Shown: positions 1 through 5,685, numbered from the stretch's first letter. The stretch is DNA of 7,851 nucleotides from Methanolinea sp. (GCA_013331225.1 DUGV01000198.1:4722-12572), one strand, 5' to 3'. The notes: generated from the letters alone by a model not told the origin. Numbers and translations are program-made.

Positions 1-762
1 CTCCTCAGGGAGGATCTCGTGGCGGCAGTGGTCCTTCGTGAAGGTGAGGCCGGCCTCCCTCACCTGGCGGAATTCTGCAAGCCTTGCCGGAGGCGGAAAG
101 ACAGTGACCACGCGGCTCCTGCCGGGCTCCGGGCCCACCCCCGCGGGCTCTCCGCACCAGGCATTCAGCGGCGATGCATCCGCCCATTCCTGCATTTTCC
201 GGAAGAGGGTGCGTGAAGCCATCACCCTTCCGTGCATGGTGTAACTCCTGTCCGAGAGCCGCCCTGTGGAGTCTTTCCGTGGCACAGGGCTGTCGGTTGC
301 CTCTCCTTCAAGGAACCCGGGGGTGACCCTGATCATTGCCACCCTCGAGAACTCCTCAGATGCCTGGAGGGCGGCCTCCACCGCCCGGAACGCGCTGCCG
401 GAACCCGGCTCGATGACCGGTATCTCTGCAAGCTCCCCGATGATCCTCGTGTCCTGTGATGTCTGCGAGCCCACGGCATCGGGGTCATCCCCTGCCACCA
501 GCAGCACACCCCCGACAAGGCCCTGGGCGGTTGCCTGCAGGAGCGGGTCCACGCACGCGTTGACTCCCACGTTCTTCACGATCACCGCCGCCCGCCTCCC
601 CAAGAGAGAGTCGCCGAGGGCGTATTCAAGGCCGGTCTTCTCGTTGATCACCATCTCTGCCCCGGTCATTGGACCGAGTTCCGTGACAGGATACCCGGGG
701 ACCGTATACCGCCGGTCAGTTGCGTCAAGGATTGCGTGTGCAAGTGCTTCGACCCCTTTCAT
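1..762 (-). CDS. IorA-like 2-oxoacid:ferredoxin oxidoreductase alpha domain protein (partial, runs off left edge)
   Basis: 254 codons are visible, from ATG at 762 to the left edge, without a stop. The first ~150 residues resemble the pyrimidine-binding domain of archaeal indolepyruvate:ferredoxin oxidoreductase alpha: a Tyr-x-Val-Pro-Gly-Tyr-Pro segment (20-25), an Asn-Glu-Lys (40-42) where the family has its conserved thiamine-diphosphate Glu, KNVGVNACVD (63-72) matching family KHVGLNVAAD, and GDDPDAVGSQTSQDTR (91-106) matching the family ADDP...SSQ..QDTR stretch. Family enzymes oxidise 2-oxoacids to acyl-CoA and reduce ferredoxin; the substrate here is unknown. Residues 155-254 are less recognisable, and the thiamine-diphosphate domain would lie outside the window. 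A GGGAGG Shine-Dalgarno ends about 8 nt before ATG. The start overlaps the stop of the upstream radical SAM gene (ATGA), so the two are probably co-translated. No beta subunit is visible. The fold assignment is fairly sure; the activity is inference. Confidence 0.8.
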   Translation of the reverse strand, partial: MKGVEALAHAILDATDRRYTVPGYPVTELGPMTGAEMVINEKTGLEYALGDSLLGRRAAVIVKNVGVNACVDPLLQATAQGLVGGVLLVAGDDPDAVGSQTSQDTRIIGELAEIPVIEPGSGSAFRAVEAALQASEEFSRVAMIRVTPGFLEGEATDSPVPRKDSTGRLSDRSYTMHGRVMASRTLFRKMQEWADASPLNAWCGEPAGVGPEPGRSRVVTVFPPPARLAEFRQVREAGLTFTKDHCRHEILPEE

Positions 763-1718
763 GTATCGTCCCTCCCAGGCACCAGGTCGCACCCGGTGCA
801 GGCAACGCACATCGTCAAGGCCGCGCCCGGGTCGAGCCCCGCCTCGCGCAGCGCCTCTGCATGGATCCTGTTGATCGAGAGGATCCGCTCCTTTGAGGGG
901 CGCCGGTATCCCCTGCACCCTGCCGCAGGCGAGAGGGGCCGGACCACCGGTATCACGCCCATCCGGGTGAGGTCCTGAATGCATTCCTCCACCTGTTCGT
1001 CCGTCTCCCCGAGGCCGATGATAAGGTTCGAGAAGACCCGGTTTTTCCCAAAGAGGGGGACTGACTGCGCGAGTGCCCGCCATATGTCGTCCCGGGAGAG
1101 GCCCGGGCACATCTTCTCAAAGAGTGCGTCGGTTGCGGTCTCCACGTTGAACTTCACCTCTCTCACACCGAGGGCGCAGAGCCGCTCCGCACTCTCGTTC
1201 GTCGGGTAAATGGAGACTCCGATGGGGATGCCGAACTTCCCAAGCTTTTGCACCACGTCGAGGACATACCTTTCCTCCTCCTCCACGCTCCCCATCACGC
1301 CGCATGTCAGGGAGATGGCATCGATTCGGTCTGCGACTCCCTCCACCATGGCCACGATCTCATCGACCGACTTTCTCCTCGGGGGATGCCCTGGCACTTC
1401 GCAATACCTGCAGGAGAAGATGCACCCGCTGCTGATCGTGATGTATGCCTGCCTCGGGCAGTGAAGTGCGATCTTCTCGAGGATTCCCGAGATCTCTTTT
1501 CCATCCACGGAGAGCACTGCCTCACCGCCACCCCTGTGCATGACCCGGATGCTGCTTTCCGGGTCAATGGCCAGGCGGACGCGCCTTCCCCCGTGGGAGA
1601 AGAATACCGAACCGGGGCCCCGTGCACCGGGCCCCGCGGTGGAGGCGGAGATGTAGCCGTCCGCAGGCTCTCCCTCCAGTCGGGCGGCCCCCGCCTCGAG
1701 GAGCCTGGCTTTCAGCAT
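759..1718 (-). CDS. Radical SAM protein of a methanogen marker cluster (biotin-synthase-like)
   Basis: A 319-residue radical SAM enzyme. The canonical CxxxCxxC is at Cys99-Cys103-Cys106 (CIFSCRYC), preceded by a ~90-residue N-terminal region of unknown role. Barrel-like segments follow: the SLTCGVMGS region near 136-144, GIPIGVSIYPTNES (163-176), a VKFNVETAT strand (188-196) typical of radical SAM barrels, and NLIIGLGET (231-239). The C-terminus carries an extra CxxCxxC (Cys304, 307, 310), a possible site for an auxiliary iron-sulfur cluster. The overall pattern resembles archaeal biotin-synthase-related proteins, but no specific substrate can be named. Start choice: ATG 1718 overlaps the last codons of mmp11 by 7 nt. 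A longer in-frame start at 1877 would add 53 low-complexity residues lying wholly inside mmp11, so it was rejected. The stop overlaps the next start as ATGA. Radical SAM class is certain; function is unknown. Confidence 0.88.
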   Translation of the reverse strand: MLKARLLEAGAARLEGEPADGYISASTAGPGARGPGSVFFSHGGRRVRLAIDPESSIRVMHRGGGEAVLSVDGKEISGILEKIALHCPRQAYITISSGCIFSCRYCEVPGHPPRRKSVDEIVAMVEGVADRIDAISLTCGVMGSVEEEERYVLDVVQKLGKFGIPIGVSIYPTNESAERLCALGVREVKFNVETATDALFEKMCPGLSRDDIWRALAQSVPLFGKNRVFSNLIIGLGETDEQVEECIQDLTRMGVIPVVRPLSPAAGCRGYRRPSKERILSINRIHAEALREAGLDPGAALTMCVACTGCDLVPGRDDT

Positions 1719-2629
1719 GTTCCATCGCACAGCTGCAGCGCCTCCTCGAACCGGGTGGAGAACGGGATGGCGGCGACCGCCCCGATGATTCCCCTCCCCT
1801 CCATGAGATATTCCAGGTCTCTGCCCTTCAGCGCCGCGAGGCGCTCCCTGTTCACCTCGCCGCGCTTGACTGCCCACCCATACTCACCGAGCGGAGCGGG
1901 ATCGAACCCGGTGAACACTGCCATCCCGGTCTTCTCGGAGAGGGTGTAGCGCTCGAGAAGCCGCTGGAACGATGAGACCAGCCGGGCCGGGTCGCAGGTC
2001 GCGAACTCGCAGACGACGGCGACGCAGTTCTTGGTCCGGTACGGGACCGGGAAGAGCTGGACGATGGTGTGGGAGAGATACCGGGAGTCTGCATCCTGTA
2101 CGGCGCTTGCGATGTTGTGGCAGAGAGTCCATGTGGCGCCCTCCTCCGGGGTGTCAGTATCGTCAACCCCGATCAGGACGCGCTCGCGGCGGGGGAGCCA
2201 GAGAGTTGCCCCGGCTTTCTTCCCACCGCCTGAAGGGTCGCATTCGGATCTCAGCACCCCCCCTGCGAGGGAGCGGCAGCCCGACGCCCCCACTCCGCCT
2301 CCGCCAAGGCCTACGTAGGAGACTGCGATCTCGTCCCGGCTCACCTCCACCCCGCAGATGCCGGCCGGGAACCTCGATCCCTCAAGTCCGAGGTCCGCCT
2401 GCCCGGGCGAGAGGAGATACCGGGTGCTCCCCCCCACCGTCCGGACCGAGCGCACGAGGGGGCTCTTTGCATAGTGAAGGCGTGCCCACATGGCTCCGCC
2501 GACGCACTCGAAGAACTCCACCAGTTCGACCTGTTTTCCATCCCGGGAGGAGAGTGCCACTATCTCAGGATACCTGATGACGTACGGGTCTTTGAGGCTC
2601 TCCTGCCCTGCGTTTTCCGGGTCTCTCAT
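1712..2629 (-). CDS. Methanogenesis marker protein 11 (TiaS-related, function unknown)
   Basis: A 305-residue protein matching, from memory of the family, methanogenesis marker protein 11, a conserved protein largely confined to methanogens. Visible hallmarks: DPYVIRYPEIVAL near the N-terminus (14-26), ELVEFFECVGGAMW (35-48), HYAKSPLVRSVR (52-63), SRFPAGI (85-91), the glycine-rich GLGGGGVGAS (107-116), IGVDDTDTPEEGATW (153-167), HTIVQLFP (187-194) and TLSEKTGMAVF (229-239). The DDTD motif (156-159) resembles the GIDDTDS motif of TiaS, the tRNA-Ile2 agmatidine synthetase, which suggests a nucleotide-using fold; the substrate is unknown. ATG 2629 was chosen because AGGTG lies just upstream and the family begins near this point. 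ATG 2716 would add 29 residues of repeat-rich, unconserved sequence. It is first of three overlapping minus-strand genes. Marker genes of this kind are suspected to act in coenzyme biosynthesis or methyl-CoM reductase maturation, which is inference here. Confidence 0.87.
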   Translation of the reverse strand: MRDPENAGQESLKDPYVIRYPEIVALSSRDGKQVELVEFFECVGGAMWARLHYAKSPLVRSVRTVGGSTRYLLSPGQADLGLEGSRFPAGICGVEVSRDEIAVSYVGLGGGGVGASGCRSLAGGVLRSECDPSGGGKKAGATLWLPRRERVLIGVDDTDTPEEGATWTLCHNIASAVQDADSRYLSHTIVQLFPVPYRTKNCVAVVCEFATCDPARLVSSFQRLLERYTLSEKTGMAVFTGFDPAPLGEYGWAVKRGEVNRERLAALKGRDLEYLMEGRGIIGAVAAIPFSTRFEEALQLCDGTC

Positions 2630-2668
2630 GATCCACCTGGAGCCACGGTGCCTGGTGCGGAACGCGTG

Positions 2669-2710
2669 GGGCAACCGTGGAGCGTCTCTCCCGGTTGCGC
2701 CCGGTTGCCC
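2669..2710 (-). promoter_or_regulatory. Leader hairpin with two alternative pairing partners, upstream of mmp11
   Basis: GGGCAACCG at 2669-2677 is exactly complementary to CGGTTGCCC at 2702-2710 (9 bp). Its inner seven bases are also complementary to CGGTTGC at 2692-2698 (7 bp). The two partners belong to a tandem repeat, CCCGGTTGC at 2690-2698 and 2700-2708. In the minus-strand transcript this lies about 40 nt before the mmp11 start, so two mutually exclusive stems are possible. A regulatory role is inference; the pairing is seen. Confidence 0.4.
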
Positions 2711-2834
2711 TGCCATGCTTCCTAAACACTGGTTCTCCCCTCATCGCCAGGACTACATGAATCGCAGGCGATCCCGGCAGTTTCGCCAGGGAAGACGAAA
2801 AGGGCGGCCGCATTTTGTCACCGGAATTTTCGTG

Positions 2835-2859
2835 AACAAGATATCCGGCAACAAGGTAT
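2835..2859 (-). repeat. Imperfect direct repeat at the putative mmp11 promoter
   Basis: On the plus strand AACAAGATAT (2835-2844) and AACAAGGTAT (2850-2859) match at 9 of 10 positions with a 15-bp period. One copy overlaps the TATA-like box of mmp11 and the other lies between that box and the expected transcription start. It may be an operator; it may also be chance. Confidence 0.3.
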
Positions 2860-2868
2860 AAAAAAAAA
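2857..2868 (-). promoter_or_regulatory. Putative TATA box for mmp11
   Basis: On the minus strand an oligo-T run leads directly into TTTATA (2862 to 2857), a plausible archaeal TATA box. Transcription would begin near 2834, leaving a leader of roughly 200 nt before ATG 2629. No better TATA-like sequence was seen in the GC-rich stretch nearer the gene. Read-through from ftr is an alternative. Confidence 0.35.
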
Positions 2869-2903
2869 TCGATCGGATTACCAGGAGGGAGAAAAAGAGA
2901 GAG
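2860..2903 (-). terminator. Pyrimidine/oligo-T terminator region of ftr
   Basis: Directly after the ftr stop the minus strand is a pyrimidine tract containing a T5 run, followed about 20 nt later by a run of nine T (2868 to 2860). Oligo-T runs without a strong hairpin are the usual intrinsic termination signal in archaea. The distal run merges with the putative mmp11 TATA box. Confidence 0.55.
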
Positions 2904-2904
2904 T

Positions 2905-3789
2905 TCAGAGAATTTTATGCAGTTCGATCTTGAATGGCCCGAGCGAGCCACCGAAGTTACCTGCACTGATGAACTTCACCCCGGGAACCATGACTGCCGC
3001 CTTTATCCCCTTGGCCATTGCCTCCGAGACCGCCTTCTCATCCAGGCCATCGATGACAATCTCGTACAACGCAGTAATCCCGGCAGGCACCTTGCTGTCA
3101 GGGACCTTCTCACGGAGCGTGGGACAGTATTTCTCGTTGGTGCTTGCCGGCATGAACTTGTACTTGTTGGACCCAACCTTCGAGCCGCTCGCAACAACCC
3201 CTCCCGGGAAGCTGGTGATGACCCCGCTCACGCTGGCGATTGCGTCTGATGCCGCTTGTGCACCCATGAGGGCTGCCATCTGGTTCTCGCCCATCACAAA
3301 GAAATTGCCGCCGGCAACACCCTTTACAATCCCGAACTCTTCCTCGCCGACATATTCGCCCTCCATGATCGGGATGACCCAGCATTTCCTTCCTCCCACT
3401 TCCTTCTGGTATTCATGGCCGTCGCCAAAGAAATGGAGCTTGACCGGGATCTTCTCATCAGTGCCGACCAGGCCATTGAAGACAGCCGTTGTCGGCGAGG
3501 TGAGGACGCACTCGGCAAGGCGCTCGACGACCTGCTCCTTGAGCTTCTTCTTGGATGCACAGATGAGGATGGAGACGCCGGGCCTTCCATCGGGGGTCTC
3601 GTCCGGCCGGAGGACCGATTCGATCCCTGCCTCGCAGGGGCAGCCAATTGCGGACGTGGCAAAGCCTGTCGCCTCGGTCGCTGCTTTCTTTGCCCACTCC
3701 TCTGTCACCGCGGTGATGATCACGCGGGCGATCCAGGTCGGAAATGCCTCTGCGTACGTGTCGTCAATGGTTACTCCGTTCAGTTGCAT
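2905..3789 (-). CDS. ftr: Formylmethanofuran:tetrahydromethanopterin formyltransferase
   Basis: This cytosolic enzyme moves the formyl group from formylmethanofuran to tetrahydromethanopterin, the second step of CO2 reduction to methane. The 294-residue length agrees with known Ftr (about 296). Recognisable segments are MQLNGVTIDDTYAEAFPTW at the start, TGFATSAIGCPCEAGIE (41-57), FFGDGHEYQKE, GGRKCWVIPIMEGEY, GGNFFVMGENQMAAL, the SFPGGVVASGSKVGS loop and the C-terminal GGSLGPFKIELHKIL. ATG 3789 begins at the family's usual N-terminus and has AAGGAGA nine nt upstream; the in-frame ATG at 3822 lies upstream of that signal and was rejected. The Shine-Dalgarno forms one arm of a perfect hairpin (3797-3812). 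The gene is divergent from the fwdG-hdrA operon, whose Fwd subunits help make its substrate, so shared control is plausible. The assignment is very secure. Confidence 0.97.
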   Translation of the reverse strand: MQLNGVTIDDTYAEAFPTWIARVIITAVTEEWAKKAATEATGFATSAIGCPCEAGIESVLRPDETPDGRPGVSILICASKKKLKEQVVERLAECVLTSPTTAVFNGLVGTDEKIPVKLHFFGDGHEYQKEVGGRKCWVIPIMEGEYVGEEEFGIVKGVAGGNFFVMGENQMAALMGAQAASDAIASVSGVITSFPGGVVASGSKVGSNKYKFMPASTNEKYCPTLREKVPDSKVPAGITALYEIVIDGLDEKAVSEAMAKGIKAAVMVPGVKFISAGNFGGSLGPFKIELHKIL

Positions 3790-3796
3790 GCAACTA

Positions 3797-3812
3797 TTCT
3801 CCTTATGGAGAA
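3797..3812 (-). promoter_or_regulatory. ftr: Hairpin covering the ftr ribosome binding site
   Basis: The minus strand reads TTCTCC-ATAA-GGAGAA, a perfect 6-bp inverted repeat with a 4-nt loop. Its downstream arm contains the GGAG Shine-Dalgarno, seven nt before ATG 3789. If folded in RNA it would hide the ribosome binding site. The structure is seen; control by it is inference. Confidence 0.5.
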
Positions 3813-3961
3813 GGGGTACCATGATGATGGCAGAAGTAATTTTCTAAATTTTCTTTGGCGGGGAAGAGGCGGAACCGATCATGGCAATTTGAACGAAGAT
3901 TCTTACCAACCAGGAGCGCAGCGGGGACATCTGCACGATCCTGCATAAATATTTCCATCAC

Positions 3962-3983
3962 CAATGGTAACCAGACTTATAAA
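3962..3983 (-). promoter_or_regulatory. ftr: Putative ftr promoter: TATA box plus GTTACCATTG element
   Basis: On the minus strand TTTATAA (3983 to 3977) is followed by GTTACCATTG (3971 to 3962), which begins 12 nt after the first T of the box. Transcription would start near 3955, leaving a leader of about 165 nt. The same element occurs behind the TATA box of the opposing operon. A second TATA-like stretch (AATATTTATG, about 3953 to 3943) could be used instead. Confidence 0.5.
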
Positions 3984-4139
3984 CATTTTTATTTGACTTT
4001 TGAAATTGTCCTCTCCTGCCAAAACGCAGCATTTTACGGGGTTTTTGAGGGCGATTCTATTAATATCAGGAAATGTTAATAAAAAAAAGTTACCACAAAA
4101 CATCCGTTTTTTCCCTAATGGCCGGGAAAATCAGACAGG

Positions 4140-4163
4140 TTTATGTATATACGTTAACCATTG
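4140..4163 (+). promoter_or_regulatory. Putative fwdG-hdrA operon promoter: TATA box plus GTTAACCATTG element
   Basis: TTTATGTATATA (4140-4151) is the best TATA-like sequence before fwdG. GTTAACCATTG follows at 4153-4163, starting 13 nt after the first T. Transcription is expected near 4165-4172, giving a leader of about 40 nt. The element matches that of the ftr promoter apart from one extra A. Confidence 0.6.
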
Positions 4164-4171
4164 TTTTTTAG

Positions 4172-4187
4172 TCGATTTTTGAATCGA
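4172..4187 (+). promoter_or_regulatory. Inverted repeat at the start of the fwdG leader
   Basis: TCGATT-TTTG-AATCGA is a perfect 6-bp inverted repeat at the expected transcription start or in the first bases of the leader. It could be a repressor operator in DNA or a 5' hairpin in RNA. The symmetry is seen; the role is inferred. Confidence 0.4.
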
Positions 4188-4211
4188 TTGAAAGCTGGTG
4201 CGTGAAAAAGA

Positions 4212-4475
4212 ATGGCATTTGCATTACACGTGAACATGGACCGTTGTACCGGTTGCAACAACTGTGTGGTGGCATGCCCTGTCGATGCGCTCGAACTCTT
4301 CACAGTGGATCCCGCAACAAACGAGAAGATCTACAAGGTGAGGCACGGAAAGGCCATGATTCTCGATTTTAAGTCAGAGTTATGCGCCGGTTGTGGAGTC
4401 TGCGTCGAAGCCTGCCCGCATGATGTGATTCGGCTGGCAGGTCGTGGAGCAGTGCCCTCAGAGGCAAAGGTATGA
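4212..4475 (+). CDS. fwdG: Formylmethanofuran dehydrogenase ferredoxin subunit G (FwdG-like)
   Basis: An 87-residue dicluster ferredoxin with two CxxCxxCxxxCP motifs, Cys12/15/18/22 and Cys58/61/64/68, separated by a charged loop (29-55) longer than in bacterial ferredoxins. Length, spacing and position immediately before an eight-motif polyferredoxin and hdrCBA point to FwdG. In known Fwd/Fmd complexes FwdG relays electrons between the polyferredoxin FwdF and the catalytic FwdBD part, where CO2 is reduced to formate before coupling to methanofuran. An in-frame TGA at 4203-4205 excludes an upstream start. The ribosome binding site is weak (GGTG about 11 nt upstream), unlike the strong sites of the following genes. 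A generic ferredoxin is the alternative. The catalytic fwd/fmd genes are not in the window. Confidence 0.82.
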   Translation: MAFALHVNMDRCTGCNNCVVACPVDALELFTVDPATNEKIYKVRHGKAMILDFKSELCAGCGVCVEACPHDVIRLAGRGAVPSEAKV

Positions 4476-4509
4476 ACGTGTGACTACAGGAGAATCGTGA
4501 GGTTACCCC

Positions 4510-5676
4510 ATGGCAACACTGTTTCCAAAATTCAAGAAGACCAGGGATGGCATGAACGTCATCTGCGAGCAGAGACTCCTCCAACAGGTGAACAACCTGG
4601 TGCTCAACTCCGAGGTCTGCACCGGGTGCGGCATCTGTGTCGAGGCCTGCCCAGAGGAGGCCATCGTGATCGGGCTTGTCGGTGCAACCCGGCGAGGAGC
4701 GGTCGGATACGCAGCACCCGTCGATATCGACGAGGTCAAGTGCTCCTACTGCGGAGTCTGCGTGGTGATGTGCCCGTTCAATGCACTGACCCTGAAGATC
4801 GACGGAGAAGAGCGCCTCCCCATCATGGAGAAGGAAGGATTCCCGCAATACGATATGGTCGCTGACATTGACGATGAGAAGTGCGTCCGGTGCACCATCT
4901 GCGAGGAGGTGTGCCCCCGCGAGGCCATCGTCAGGGATGTCCCTGAATACGAGGGCGAGAAGGAAGGCACAAAGGAGAGGCAGGAAGCGCTCAAGAGCAA
5001 GATCACCTTCAAGGTCGACGACGAGAAGTGCACACTCTGCGGCATCTGCGGTGCGGTATGCCCCGCGATCGACGTGAAGCACAAGCCGTTTACTGCCGAG
5101 TCAGGGAAGGTCGAGGGCGAGGTCGTCTGGGACGAGAGCCGCTGCGACGCCTGCAAGGTCTGCGTAGAACTCTGCCCCGAGGAGTGCATCACCGTCGAGC
5201 GCGAGGTCATCGAGGGGAAGAAACTCCCCGGTGCGGTGGACATCGACCAGAAGCTGTGCTGCACCTGCACCTGGTGCTCCCGGAACTGCCCGACCGAGGC
5301 CATCACGGTCGAGAAGATCTTCGAGGGAGACATCGAGTTCTTCCCCGAGAAGTGCCCCGGCGGGTGCTCCACCTGTGTCGAGGTCTGCCCTGCAAACGCC
5401 ATCTACCTGCCAACTCCAAAGAAGGCCAGCGAGATGAAGGGCGAGATCGAGCCGACCATTGCCGTCAACAAGGACTACTGTATCCTCTGCGGCGCCTGTG
5501 TGAATGCCTGCCCCGGTGAGGACATTATCCGGCTGCACCGCACCGGCATCCGGGTGAAGGGCAAGGAGACCGACCTCTTCAACAAGATCAAGGAGAAGCT
5601 GTGCACGCCGAGGACCTCCAAGGTGAAGGAGGAGACCCCGGGAAGCGTCCAGCTCAAGATGATGGAGAAGGCGTGA
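4510..5676 (+). CDS. fwdF: Polyferredoxin subunit F of formylmethanofuran dehydrogenase, eight 4Fe-4S motifs
   Basis: A 388-residue polyferredoxin. Eight four-cysteine motifs begin at Cys37, 78, 125, 174, 212, 250, 282 and 324. Seven are CxxCxxCxxxCP; the seventh is CxxxCxxCxxxCP (Cys282/286/289/293), and the sixth has an extra adjacent Cys251. Eight clusters fit FwdF, which wires the formylmethanofuran dehydrogenase core and, in the Methanospirillum hungatei supercomplex, receives electrons from heterodisulfide reductase. A charged Lys/Glu-rich linker (about 146-165) separates motifs 3 and 4, and a basic tail of about 40 residues follows motif 8. It begins 34 nt after fwdG with a GAGGT-type binding site and ends 9 nt before hdrC. 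This close packing with hdr genes supports a role as the Hdr-to-Fwd conduit. A MvhB-type polyferredoxin is a less likely alternative, since no hydrogenase genes are near. Confidence 0.85.
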   Translation: MATLFPKFKKTRDGMNVICEQRLLQQVNNLVLNSEVCTGCGICVEACPEEAIVIGLVGATRRGAVGYAAPVDIDEVKCSYCGVCVVMCPFNALTLKIDGEERLPIMEKEGFPQYDMVADIDDEKCVRCTICEEVCPREAIVRDVPEYEGEKEGTKERQEALKSKITFKVDDEKCTLCGICGAVCPAIDVKHKPFTAESGKVEGEVVWDESRCDACKVCVELCPEECITVEREVIEGKKLPGAVDIDQKLCCTCTWCSRNCPTEAITVEKIFEGDIEFFPEKCPGGCSTCVEVCPANAIYLPTPKKASEMKGEIEPTIAVNKDYCILCGACVNACPGEDIIRLHRTGIRVKGKETDLFNKIKEKLCTPRTSKVKEETPGSVQLKMMEKA

Positions 5677-5685
5677 GGGACATAC

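Larger units (their letters stand above)
3790..4211. promoter_or_regulatory. 422-bp AT-rich divergent intergenic region between ftr and fwdG
   Basis: This gene-free stretch is much richer in A and T than its surroundings. It holds the ftr leader and promoter on the minus strand and the fwdG promoter and leader on the plus strand. A further TATA-like TTAATAAA (4076-4083) is followed by GTTACCA at 4089-4095, possibly a third weaker copy of the promoter module. The ATTAA/TTAAT inverted repeat (4059-4080) precedes an A8 run. Two short open frames here (3903-4103 minus, 4000-4182 plus) lack support as genes. Confidence 0.6.

Noticed and set aside
266..874. Plus-strand open frame of 202 codons at the left end
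   Set aside because: Ser/Thr/Pro/Ala-rich shadow of the IorA-like gene; crosses the minus-strand gene junction without its own binding site.
1719..1877. Upstream in-frame ATG (1877) for the radical SAM gene
   Set aside because: The added 53 residues are Gly/Arg-rich, lie entirely inside mmp11 in another frame and have no family resemblance; ATG 1718 gives a normal start with a coupled overlap.
1248..1949. Plus-strand open frame of 233 codons opposite the radical SAM gene and mmp11
   Set aside because: Low-complexity shadow with no domain; the minus-strand genes explain this region.
2630..2716. Upstream in-frame ATG (2716) for mmp11
   Set aside because: The extra 29 residues come from the tandem-repeat leader and are unlike the family start; ATG 2629 has a good ribosome binding site.
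3790..3822. Upstream in-frame ATG (3822) for ftr
   Set aside because: The extra residues encode the Shine-Dalgarno hairpin region; Ftr proteins begin at the MQLNGV-like start at 3789.
2930..3847. Plus-strand open frame of 305 codons opposite ftr
   Set aside because: A complement shadow of ftr with no recognisable domain; ftr is certain on the other strand.
4059..4088. ATTAA/TTAAT inverted repeat followed by A8 as a terminator
   Set aside because: The stem is only 5 bp of A/T pairs with a 12-nt loop, and on the plus strand it is followed by A, not T.
3903..4103. 66-codon minus-strand frame in the divergent region, with a CxCxxC near its end
   Set aside because: Overlaps the ftr promoter elements, has no ribosome binding site and no recognisable domain.
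4000..4182. 60-codon plus-strand frame before fwdG
   Set aside because: Covers the fwdG TATA box and the leader repeat; composition is that of AT-rich noncoding DNA.
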